Of a DNA stretch of 9,082 nucleotides, positions 1 to 6,269 are shown piece after piece. The stretch comes from an uncultured archaeon. Lineage in GTDB: Archaea; Halobacteriota; Methanosarcinia; Methanotrichales; Methanotrichaceae. Numbering within the stretch: the stretch's first letter is position 1; the number at the start of each line of letters is the position of its first letter. The translations under genes and the position numbers were made by a program. The notes under the pieces were generated by a model, which saw only the letters and a list, made by a program, of their open reading frames with translations, ran no database searches and was not told the DNA's origin. The DNA lies in contig CABMDX010000274.1 of NCBI GenBank assembly GCA_902385025.1, positions 1 through 9,082 of the forward strand, given 5' to 3'.

Positions 1-90
1 CGTCATTTGTTCCTGTTTGTTGCTCACTTAACGGTCTTGGACTGGCTATATACGGCGGCTGCAGCTCTGGCCGGGGGATATCTCCAAGTC
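1..90 (+). pseudogene. Possible cut-off end of a polytopic membrane protein (CPBP protease-like)
   Basis: The plus-strand frame entering from the left edge is open from base 1 and reads a hydrophobic stretch with the pattern FLFVAHLTVLDWLY followed by AAAALAGGYLQ. This resembles the helix pair of CPBP (CAAX protease/Abi) proteins, where a histidine in an 'FxxAHL' helix is followed by a small-residue-rich 'LAGxxxGY' helix. After about base 87 the frame continues to 288 but becomes polar, cysteine- and arginine-rich, and lies antisense to the pentapeptide gene, so it no longer looks like protein. The similarity would then stop almost exactly at the 3' end of that gene. The match is by eye over about 28 residues; it could be chance hydrophobic sequence. 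Confidence 0.2.
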
Positions 91-1491
91 TCATCTCATA
101 AACTTTCTAGCAAAAGTTGCGATGAACGCCGCCCACATGAACGTTCCAAATATTGCCTCCATCCATGCAACTATTTGATACCAAGAGGTAGGCTGATAGC
201 CAATATATCCAGGACTAACAGCATTAGCTACATATCCTGGGGCAAAGGCTGCACCGAGGCTAAACTTAGAGTAATCAACCGCTTCTGAAGCACCATTTAT
301 TCCATTTCCAAATGCATATATAAAGGCAAAGAGACAACAAAATAGGATGGACGCCATATCCAAACACCTTCTGGATAAAGAAGAGATCGAGGACATTGTA
401 CACAAAAAAATCCTTTAAATTCGACCAATTTCCAGTTTTCATATATTGCAGGAGCTTATAAAACATATCCGTTTTGCTTTCTTCTCTAAGTCCTTTTTGT
501 TTTCTTTTAGCATCCATCTCGTGATAGAAATGGTAACCGGCTTCTTCTCTATCACCACTCTTTTCTAATACGTTTTTGGCTCTTCTGCAGGCGTCCTCCT
601 GCGATTTCGAATTCTTAAATTTTGCGTTTTTAAATGTTAAAATATCTCCTCTGAACTGGGATGAGCTGAATTCAGTAGAGTTGAATTGAGCATTCCTAAA
701 ATCAGCATTCTTATTAAAACGAGATTACGCGAAATAAGAACTGCCGAACTGAGACCTAAGGAACAGGGCATCACCTATAAACTCCGCTCCACCGAAAAAA
801 GCTATGGAGCTGAACTTCGATTCTATGAAGTCAGCACGACCTTTGAACCTGCAATTGCTGAAGGATGCGTAAGTGGCAATACCACCTTCGAATTGAGATG
901 CATTAAAGCAGGCTTCATTTTCGAACTTTGCCCCGGAAAAATAGGCATGATTGCTGAATCTGGTGTGATCAAAGAGGCTGCTCCACTAAACTTAGTCTCA
1001 CTGAAATTTGCGCTGCCCAGATGATAATCTCCGGAAACGGTGAAATTGGGTGCTATGCCGATAAGTACAGGTTCCATTGTATTTCCAGCAAATTGCGATC
1101 TACCGAACTCTGCGATTCTGCTGAACTTAGATCGACAGAAATTAGCATATTCCAAGAACTTAGAGTGACTAAACTTTGCATCTCTTTCGAACTGAGCTCC
1201 TTCAAAGGAGATATCTTGCCTAAATATGGTATTTGAAAAGTTAACCGTTCCTTTGATGCATGAATCAGTAATTTTTAAGATGGATGTAACGATAGCTAAA
1301 TATTCTGATAAACCTTGAACATTTATTTCGAATTCTGTTTGATTGATGGATATTTTAGGTAGATTCAATTGTCTTAGGTCAAGATCGTCCTCGATGACGG
1401 CATTTCTCAATCGAACTTTTTTCCCTTCTTGAATCCTCTTTAGAACCCAATCAGCAGAAATTGGGATCATCGAGTGGGTTTCATCGGCCAT
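91..1491 (-). pseudogene. Pentapeptide-repeat protein with C-terminal ion-channel-like membrane domain, broken by two frameshifts and a stop
   Basis: The gene starts at ATG 1491-1489 and ends at TGA 93-91. The N-terminal part resembles the usual lead-in of methanogen pentapeptide proteins (ISADWVLKRIQEGKKVRLRN, then DDLDLRQLNL). Many F-x-x-(A/S)-x-F repeats follow, such as ANFCRSKFSRIAEF. Three lesions break it. A one-base loss in a T run near 970-975 moves the repeats into another frame (FSNHAYFSGAKFENEACFN). An in-frame TAA lies at 727-725 with repeats on both sides (YFA, stop, SRFNKNADF). A second shift near 328-345 lies inside the first membrane helix. The frame then returns to the original one, and the total of 1401 bases is 467 codons, as expected for compensating shifts. 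The C-terminus (WMEAIFGTFMWAAFIATFARKFMR) is typical of the two-helix channel domain of this family, but no TxGYGD selectivity filter is visible. It lies 36 bases after the acylphosphatase-like gene and was probably co-transcribed with it. Loss of function is inferred; sequencing error could explain the shifts, but less easily the stop. Confidence 0.82.
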
Positions 1492-1527
1492 TTTATCTTT
1501 GCCGCCAGAACTGCCACCATTTTCATA

Positions 1528-2091
1528 TTACTGCATTCCGAGCCGCTCCTTTATCGCCCGGACATCGGCTTGAACCTGCCTGAAGTTGCTGGCATACCCT
1601 GGCTGGATATCTTCCCGTAAGCCCTTGATCTCTTCCAGGACCTGGGGGATCGCATCTGTGCTCGTCCTGACCGCTTTGATCTCATTTAGAGTCTCAATGC
1701 CGGTCATTCGCACCGCTTTTATGTCGCCCTTCATCTCTTTCATATCATCTCTCATATCCAGGAGCAGCGGGATGGCTTTATCCAGTTGAACAAATGAGCA
1801 AAGCATAGCTACTTCGGTGGTTCGCCCAATATCTCCATCGTACTTCTCGTATGTCACCTTTGAGACTTCGGCCAGTTCCGGCTTATTCTTCTCAATAGCT
1901 TGTAAGAAGGGAGCGATTCTGGTCTCATCTCCTTCCACCAGGACAATTACCTCTTGCTGGCCATTCTCTTCCCAGTTATAGGTAGACAATCCGGGCAGGG
2001 CAAGATTCATGGCATTTTTGAGCAGGAATACGCGGTAGCCTACGTCATGCACTTTTGGGCCTGCAATCTTCACTTTCAGCTTCATGGTCAT
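1528..2091 (-). CDS. Acylphosphatase-like protein with helical C-terminal extension
   Basis: Residues 4 to about 95 look like an acylphosphatase fold, which hydrolyses the carboxyl-phosphate bond of acyl phosphates in the cytoplasm. The phosphate-loop region reads GPKVHDVGYR (residues 11-20), matching the family's G-x-V-x-G-V-x-[FY]-R with R20 as the substrate-binding arginine. N39 in TYNWEENGQQEV fits the catalytic asparagine. The loop is degenerate (HDVGYR instead of QGVGFR), so activity is uncertain. Normal acylphosphatases have 90-100 residues. Here residues 105-187 add a charged, heptad-like helical region (MRDDMKEMKGDIKAVR, later IPQVLEEIKGLRED and VQADVRAIKERLG), probably a coiled coil for oligomer formation. 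Two starts are possible, ATG 2091 or ATG 2085, and neither has a clear Shine-Dalgarno. Stop is TAA. The broken pentapeptide gene follows 36 bases downstream in the same frame, which suggests one transcript. The fold is fairly sure; the biological role is not. Confidence 0.75.
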   Translation of the reverse strand: MTMKLKVKIAGPKVHDVGYRVFLLKNAMNLALPGLSTYNWEENGQQEVIVLVEGDETRIAPFLQAIEKNKPELAEVSKVTYEKYDGDIGRTTEVAMLCSFVQLDKAIPLLLDMRDDMKEMKGDIKAVRMTGIETLNEIKAVRTSTDAIPQVLEEIKGLREDIQPGYASNFRQVQADVRAIKERLGMQ

Positions 2092-2334
2092 ATTTGATAT
2101 ATATTCACAAGCTATTTGGTTGTTTCCTCGATTGTGGCGATGGAACGCTTGAAGACCACAATCTCATCTTTTTTATCTGGACAAACAGCTAATTTTGATC
2201 GGCTTTCATCTTCACATGGCTTCGATAGGGATTCTCTCTGGGGCTCTATCTTCCATGCCCAATTCGCGGCGGTCCTCTATAGCTAATCCTCTTTTCACCG
2301 GCATTTGTTTTATGGCACGACAGGATCTTGCATG
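2092..2334. other. Non-coding gap between the uppP pseudogene and the acylphosphatase-like gene
   Basis: These 243 bases hold no convincing gene, tRNA or repeat. The minus strand has a 54-codon open stretch (2276-2112) without any ATG, GTG or TTG start, ending just before the acylphosphatase-like gene, and a 30-codon ATG frame with no family resemblance. The T-rich plus-strand tract around 2168-2175 (an A run on the minus strand) is not a terminator for the minus-strand genes. The promoter of the acylphosphatase-like gene must lie here if it is not read through from uppP, but no clear TATA box is placed correctly. Confidence 0.5.
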
Positions 2335-3144
2335 TTATCCATATTGTAAATACGCCACAATAATAATTAGCACGCCTAACAGCATTGCCAAATAGGCGAT
2401 ATTGATTTTCTTTACAATATTCAAAATGATATCCAGCGATAAATAGCCGAAGATAAAGCTCGAAATTGTAAGAGATACCCCGCTTATAACTGGCAAATTG
2501 CCAGTCTCTGAAAAGAGATAAAATAAAATCTCTGCCATCACGACTGAGGGGATGCTGAGAAGAAAGCTGAGCTGAAATGCACTTTCTGAGTCGAAGGAGC
2601 GCCATATCAGGGCAGTGGATGTAGTTCCTGCGCGCGAGACACCAGGAATGGTGGAGAGTCCCTGAAGCAATCCCGCAAGAACCCCGTCCTTCCAGTCAAC
2701 GCTCTCCGATCGGCGAAACTGCAGCTTCTTTTGTGAGAAGAGCAGGAGTCCGGTTAAGATGAGACCAATGCCCATGAGCACAAATATCGAGGTGCCATTG
2801 AGATTTGGAAGCGTAGTCTTTTCAATATATAATATGGGAATGCCCACCAAACCGGTGAATAATAGGGCGCTGATGAGGAAACCGGCTTTTCCCCCGGCAT
2901 ATGTTCGATAACTGAATGGATTGGTTTAAATTGTGCCAAGTATCGGTTTTATCTCATATCTAAAGTAGAGGGAGGCCGCAAAAAGTGTACCCAGGTGGGA
3001 ATACAGGAGAATAGGTATAACCTGGGACGGACTGCCACCTAAAAATTGGAGGTAAACGAGCGTAACCTGTGTTTTCGAGCTTATAGGTATCCACTCAGTT
3101 ATTCCCTGCACAAGGCCCAGCACAATGATGGAGAACAGATCCAT
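2335..3144 (-). pseudogene. uppP: Undecaprenyl-diphosphatase (UppP/BacA family) interrupted by an in-frame TAA
   Basis: UppP/BacA proteins are integral membrane enzymes that remove a phosphate from polyprenyl diphosphate to recycle the lipid carrier used in cell-surface glycan synthesis; in archaea the carrier is probably a dolichol-type polyprenyl. The frame from ATG 3144 to TAA 2335 is 270 codons, close to the 273 residues of the E. coli protein. Both family signatures are present: GLVQGITEWIPISS near the N-terminus and LSTIPGVSRAGTTSTALIWR in the second half. Hydrophobic segments run through the rest, ending in LGVLIIIVAYLQYG. Codon 73 is TAA (2928-2926), directly after YEIKPILGTI. The same frame then continues without any shift (TNPFSYRTYAGGKAGFLIS), so the lesion is one nonsense codon, not a frameshift. 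The first fragment would lack the second signature. Either the gene is dead, or it is a split gene with re-initiation at an internal start such as the GTG-encoded residue of LVGIPILY. The normal TAA stop at its end argues against TAA recoding. Confidence 0.85.
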
Positions 3145-3164
3145 GCCAAAAGCATTCCATAATT

Positions 3165-3173
3165 AGTATAAGA
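3165..3173 (-). promoter_or_regulatory. Possible TATA box of uppP
   Basis: The minus strand reads CTTATACTA here, centred about 25 bases upstream of the uppP ATG (3144). At that spacing transcription would start at or next to the ATG, giving a leaderless mRNA. This fits the lack of a Shine-Dalgarno before the start codon (the preceding bases read GGAATGCTTTTGGC). A second candidate, CTTTTAAATA on the minus strand around 3241-3250, would give a leader of about 75 bases. Both are read by eye only. Confidence 0.35.
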
Positions 3174-3366
3174 CGATAATGGGCAATTCGACAATCGAGC
3201 GAACTGCACAACCGGAGTCGACAGAGAATTATGCGACAGTATTTAAAAGCGTTCTCCATTTTCGGGTAGATTCAGGGATTTTTGGCTAAGTGCGGCAATT
3301 ATCCTTTTTCAAGATGGCTTTTGTTTGCAGTGAGCGGACGAGCTTAAAAGCTTCCGGACGCGAAAG
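3174..3366. other. Intergenic stretch between cofC and uppP
   Basis: This gap follows the cofC stop and precedes uppP, both on the minus strand, so it should contain the end of the cof operon transcript and the uppP promoter. I see no tRNA, repeat or recognisable small gene. A palindrome-like AGCTTAAAAGCT lies at 3341-3352 and a second AT-rich TATA-like site at 3241-3250. No clear T-run terminator for the minus strand is visible. Confidence 0.4.
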
Positions 3367-3984
3367 TCACCGCAATCCCCATCCTTCCAGCAGCCGCCTC
3401 GCTTCCCCTCGTCCGTGCAGCAGCACCTCCACCAGGTCCTCAGGTACATCGATGTCGCACCCCGCCCGAAAGGACTCATAGACCGCTGCGGAGAGGCCGG
3501 ACCGGCGCGAAAATTCCAGGTTCTCGAGGAAGCTCGGTCTCCTGCCCTGGTAGCATGTTCGAAATATGCAGTTGCGGATGAGTATCATGTTTGTCCCGCC
3601 CCCGCGTCCCGGACAGAAAACCACGTCGCCCTGGCAGTCGAGAATGCCTTTTACAGTATCCCTAGTTATGAGCGCAAGGTCTGCCATCACGATCAGAATA
3701 TCCGATGGCCATCCAAGCTCCGCCTGCATCTCGATGAGATCATTGAGGGCATCGTTCAGATCCAAATCAGACTCCAGAATATCCACGTCTCTGCCGACAT
3801 CTTCCGCCTTGAGGCCGGGCCGAGAGAGAATGGTGACCCTGCCAAATTCACGTACTGTCGATAAAACATCCCTGAGCATTGCGAAGGAGAGCTCTTTTCG
3901 CTGATCTGGCGTGAGAGCAGAGGAGAGCCTGCCCTTGGCCCCGTTGAACTTAAAAGGCACGATGATGCGAAGTTGCCGCTCCAC
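3367..3984 (-). CDS. cofC: 2-phospho-L-lactate guanylyltransferase (CofC)
   Basis: CofC transfers a nucleotide from GTP to 2-phospho-L-lactate (or phosphoenolpyruvate in some lineages), giving the activated precursor that CofD joins to the deazaflavin Fo in coenzyme F420 synthesis. The 205-residue protein is of normal family length and shows the expected nucleotidyltransferase motifs in order: VPFKFNGAKGRLS (9-21), DLNDALND (75-82), VMADLALI (99-106, with the metal-binding type D102), PGRGGGTN (125-132) and DIDVPEDL (177-184). The region around 150, PSFLENLEF, differs from the common SFxxH pattern, with asparagine where histidine is usual. The start is GTG at 3984-3982; the conserved core begins eight residues later, and the only nearby ATG is in another frame. 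There is no strong Shine-Dalgarno. It starts 31 bases after the cofE stop, so it is the last gene of the operon, ending in TGA. Confidence 0.92.
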   Translation of the reverse strand: MERQLRIIVPFKFNGAKGRLSSALTPDQRKELSFAMLRDVLSTVREFGRVTILSRPGLKAEDVGRDVDILESDLDLNDALNDLIEMQAELGWPSDILIVMADLALITRDTVKGILDCQGDVVFCPGRGGGTNMILIRNCIFRTCYQGRRPSFLENLEFSRRSGLSAAVYESFRAGCDIDVPEDLVEVLLHGRGEARRLLEGWGLR

Positions 3985-4015
3985 GCGAGCGTGATCATCG
4001 GCCTGTGATAAAACC

Positions 4016-4753
4016 TTAACTCCCGAGATGCGGCCTGATCACGTCCATTTCCTCTGGCATGAAGACGCTACCGCCTGTGCGGGGATACTTCAAGCCCCGG
4101 AAGACGACTGCAGGCGTTCCGTCTCCGGCCTCGCCCATGAGCAGGTTGGCGGCTGAGGCAATCTCGTCAACAATGGCCTCCTGAGTGATCTCCAGAACCT
4201 TGCCATGCATATCGCACTTTCCCCGCCAGTCGCGCAGAGCTGCAATGCCTGCCCAGCCCACCGCCACTCCCGCGACGCCGGTGCGAAAAGGCCGGCCACA
4301 AGTATCGGTTACAATGACCGCCATTTCCCTGCCGATCCCCGCGCGCAGCCGCTCGGCGCTTGCGCCCGGATCCTCGGGCAGCAGCAATATTCGCTCGCCA
4401 CCCACATTGGACTGATCTATGCCGGCGTTGACGCCTATATGGCCAAACCTGGTCGCGACCAGCAGGAAAGGATGGTCTAGCAGCACTTGTGCAGACTCAT
4501 CCAAAACCGCCTGCACAAACCGGGGGTCCTTATCAATATTGCTCGCGATCTCCCTCGCTCTTGGACCGGGGAAATAGCTATCGAGATCCCGGAAACGGCC
4601 CTCAGACTTGGCCACGACGGTGCTGGCAATACAGAGCACATCACCGTCCTGAAAATCAAAAAGAGATTGCAGCTGTGATGCAATATCATCGCCTTCCTTG
4701 ATTATGGGAAGGCCGCGAACGATATAGCCCTGCATAGAGGCCGGAGGAGACAT
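4016..4753 (-). CDS. cofE: Coenzyme F420:L-glutamate ligase (CofE)
   Basis: CofE uses GTP to add L-glutamate to F420-0, forming F420-1 and then the gamma-linked F420-2 in the cytoplasm. The 245-residue length is that of the free-standing archaeal enzyme rather than the fused actinobacterial FbiB. Family motifs are intact: GLPIIKEGDD (14-23), STVVAKSEGR (44-53), GHIGVNAGIDQSNV (104-117), VTDTCGRPFRTGVAGVAVGW (148-167) with the acidic residues that bind metal and GTP, and EITQEAIVDEIASAANLLMG (188-207). The start at ATG 4753 is preceded only by a weak CCTGAG. ATG 4735 (residue 7) is an alternative, and it lies closer to the usual N-terminus. The gene follows the 78-residue gene after 48 bases and precedes cofC by 31, which makes a co-transcribed cofE-cofC pair downstream of translation genes. 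Stop is TAA. The assignment is secure. Confidence 0.96.
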   Translation of the reverse strand: MSPPASMQGYIVRGLPIIKEGDDIASQLQSLFDFQDGDVLCIASTVVAKSEGRFRDLDSYFPGPRAREIASNIDKDPRFVQAVLDESAQVLLDHPFLLVATRFGHIGVNAGIDQSNVGGERILLLPEDPGASAERLRAGIGREMAVIVTDTCGRPFRTGVAGVAVGWAGIAALRDWRGKCDMHGKVLEITQEAIVDEIASAANLLMGEAGDGTPAVVFRGLKYPRTGGSVFMPEEMDVIRPHLGS

Positions 4754-4801
4754 CTCAGGTCAGTATTTGGTATCCTTTGAAGAGACTGATCCGATTTCCC
4801 G

Positions 4802-5038
4802 CTAACCTTTTAGCCGCTCTTCATAGGGCATCTTGCTGAGCCGATAGAGCCTCGCCTGCACTAAAAGGTCGAGTAGATAGGAATAGTTCTCGGCGACAAT
4901 TGCAACATGCTTGTCGCTGATATCTATCCAGGGAAGACCGCCATAACCCTCTGCAAACTCCATCCAGAATGGAGGTGGAGAAAACTCAAGCTGATACTTG
5001 TGAGTCTCTGTGAAGGTGAGGGTGATCTTCTCATCCAT
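4802..5038 (-). CDS. Small conserved-looking protein of unknown function (78 residues)
   Basis: I do not recognise a family. The protein is small and soluble, with no signal peptide, membrane segment or metal-binding cysteines. The first half looks beta-rich (KITLTFTETHKYQLEFS), followed by an aromatic segment PPPFWMEFAEGYGGLPWIDI (21-40). The end is helical and basic (ENYSYLLDLLVQARLYRLSK, then PYEERLKG). Its ATG (5038-5036) directly follows the TAG of aIF2 beta, and AAAGGTG in the end of that gene is a good ribosome binding site, so it is translationally coupled to the initiation factor. It precedes cofE by 48 bases. Position suggests a role linked to translation or to F420 enzymes, but no function can be read from the sequence. 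The tight coupling and the good binding site support a real gene. Confidence 0.8.
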   Translation of the reverse strand: MDEKITLTFTETHKYQLEFSPPPFWMEFAEGYGGLPWIDISDKHVAIVAENYSYLLDLLVQARLYRLSKMPYEERLKG

Positions 5039-5668
5039 CTAAGACACCTTTCCTTTCCTCTCCACAACCTCGGCAAAGGCAAGAGTTCCGCTGATCTTCT
5101 TGATCTTGGCCTTGACGATCTCGCCTTTCACGGCACTGGGCACGAAGATGAGATACTTATCAACCTTGGCTATTCCGTCGCCCTTGTTGCCCACTGATTC
5201 AATGCGCAGCTCATAGGTCTCACCCTCTTCGATGACATCTTTTTGAACTGCAGTCGTGGCCTTTCTCTTGCGCACAGGCCGATGAGCACCACAGGCATCG
5301 CACTTGAGCGTCAGCACGCGGTCGCTTTTAATAAGGTGAGTATCGGGCAGCCTGCACTCGGTGCAGACCACATATTCCTCGAAATAGGATTCTATCTGTC
5401 GAGCGATGGCCGTCTCGCCGAACTTTCCCTGAAAGATGCCACGCTGGCCCTCGATCTTGCCTGCCGTTCCCATCTCCTGAAGAAGATATTTCATGAGATG
5501 CTCAGGATCGCGATTCAAAGTGTCGGCTATAGCCCCAAAGTTCTCCAGGACAGTGGTCTTGCCTTCGTAAAAGACCTTGACCGAAGGTATGACGAACCGC
5601 TCCTTGGATTCGCGGGTGGCAGGCATCTTCTTCATGGCCCGATCAAGGCCAGCTAAGTAGTCATCCAT
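5039..5668 (-). CDS. Translation initiation factor aIF2 subunit beta with C-terminal TRAM domain
   Basis: aIF2 beta is part of the alpha-beta-gamma complex that brings Met-tRNA to the small ribosomal subunit. Residues 1-140 are the standard archaeal factor: an N-terminal helix ([16 protein letters not shown]), a core with [20 protein letters not shown] (42-61), and a C-terminal zinc ribbon with C102, C105, C123 and C126 (CTEC...CDAC). The normal archaeal protein is about 135-145 residues. Here residues 147-205 add a TRAM domain ([20 protein letters not shown], then FVPSAVKGE and [18 protein letters not shown]), a small RNA-binding beta barrel also found in RNA-modifying enzymes and as single-domain proteins in methanogens. 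The fusion is known in some Methanosarcinales. It starts five bases after the L10e stop, and its TAG directly abuts the ATG of the next gene. Product assignment is secure; the job of the TRAM tail is inferred to be RNA contact. Confidence 0.96.
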   Translation of the reverse strand: MDDYLAGLDRAMKKMPATRESKERFVIPSVKVFYEGKTTVLENFGAIADTLNRDPEHLMKYLLQEMGTAGKIEGQRGIFQGKFGETAIARQIESYFEEYVVCTECRLPDTHLIKSDRVLTLKCDACGAHRPVRKRKATTAVQKDVIEEGETYELRIESVGNKGDGIAKVDKYLIFVPSAVKGEIVKAKIKKISGTLAFAEVVERKGKVS

Positions 5669-5673
5669 CCAGA

Positions 5674-6189
5674 TTACCTTATCAGCTCTTGACCGGACTC
5701 TACGACGATCTGAATAGGAGACGGCAGCTTATGGCCAGCTCTTGTCAATGCGATCTTGGCATCGCCCAGGTATTGGGGTGGTATCCCAAGGGTGAAGAGC
5801 TTCTGGCCGGCCTCAACCCGGGCTGCAGTTCCAACTGCCTTGCCGAAAGCCATCCTCATGCCGCTGGAGACACGGTCTGCACCGGCACCAGTAGCCTGCT
5901 TATTCTCACGAATGACATGGTGAGGATAGGTCCTGAGCTTGAGGTGGAAGTTGGTCCTGCCTACCTGTTTCAGAAGAAAACGGTTGGCTGCAACTCTTGC
6001 CGCCTCAAGAGCTGTATGCCTGATCTGGCATGGCTCCAATATTACAAGAGTGAGCTGGACGGGAAAATCCTCCTGCAGATTTCCCATATCGTAATGTACT
6101 ACCTTGCTTCCCGGGACGCCGCCCATGTACCGCCTGCGCGTGTAGGGTCGTTCCCTTCTTCTATACATGCTTCCTGGCTTGCGTGTCAA
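5674..6189 (-). CDS. rpl10e: 50S ribosomal protein L10e (uL16 family)
   Basis: L10e is the archaeal/eukaryotic counterpart of bacterial L16 in the large ribosomal subunit, near the tRNA binding sites. The 171-residue protein has the family N-terminus ([20 protein letters not shown], residues 3-22), then [14 protein letters not shown], the central basic stretch [17 protein letters not shown], and the glycine-rich [19 protein letters not shown] loop. The start codon is TTG (6189-6187). No ATG is placed to give the conserved N-terminus, and GGAGG lies eight bases upstream, so TTG is well supported. It is the first gene of the operon L10e, aIF2 beta, 78-residue protein, cofE, cofC; a TATA box lies about 50 bases upstream. 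Stop is TAA, five bases before the aIF2 beta ATG. Confidence 0.97.
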   Translation of the reverse strand: MTRKPGSMYRRRERPYTRRRYMGGVPGSKVVHYDMGNLQEDFPVQLTLVILEPCQIRHTALEAARVAANRFLLKQVGRTNFHLKLRTYPHHVIRENKQATGAGADRVSSGMRMAFGKAVGTAARVEAGQKLFTLGIPPQYLGDAKIALTRAGHKLPSPIQIVVESGQELIR

Positions 6190-6197
6190 AACGAATT

Positions 6198-6202
6198 CCT
6201 CC
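6198..6202 (-). promoter_or_regulatory. Shine-Dalgarno of rpl10e that fixes the TTG start
   Basis: The minus strand reads GGAGG here, eight bases before the TTG at 6189. It is a near-perfect anti-16S match at good spacing and decides the unusual TTG start of the L10e gene. Confidence 0.85.
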
Positions 6203-6235
6203 GATAATCCTGAGATTGGTGCACTATTTACCTTG

Positions 6236-6243
6236 CTTATAAG
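6236..6243 (-). promoter_or_regulatory. TATA box of the rpl10e operon
   Basis: The minus strand reads CTTATAAG, preceded by the purine-rich CCAAAC that could act as BRE. Transcription would start about 25 bases downstream, near 6213-6217, leaving a leader of about 25 bases that includes the Shine-Dalgarno at 6198-6202. It lies in the 80-base gap between gatD and rpl10e, so the operon probably has its own promoter rather than depending on gatD. The box is palindromic, but nothing on the plus strand needs it. Confidence 0.6.
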
Positions 6244-6269
6244 GTTTGGCCTTTATTATTTCATTTTGC

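Noticed and set aside
686..1236. Plus-strand frames with repeated ELRxxE motifs
   Set aside because: They are antisense readings of the pentapeptide repeats, and the periodicity comes from the other strand.
2112..2276. A 54-codon minus-strand open stretch before the acylphosphatase-like gene
   Set aside because: It has no ATG, GTG or TTG start and no recognisable family, and its length can arise by chance.
2246..2605. A 119-codon minus-strand frame over the end of uppP
   Set aside because: It overlaps the clear uppP frame and its sequence is arginine- and cysteine-rich without family resemblance; a frame shadow.
725..2928. Reassignment or readthrough of TAA in both broken genes
   Set aside because: TAA is also the genuine terminal stop of uppP, cofE, L10e and the acylphosphatase-like gene, so decay is simpler.
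3341..3352. AGCTTAAAAGCT near-palindrome after cofC as a terminator
   Set aside because: The stem is four bases and no T run follows on the minus strand.
5243..6207. Long plus-strand frames opposite aIF2 beta and L10e
   Set aside because: They are antisense to two certain core genes and show no family features.
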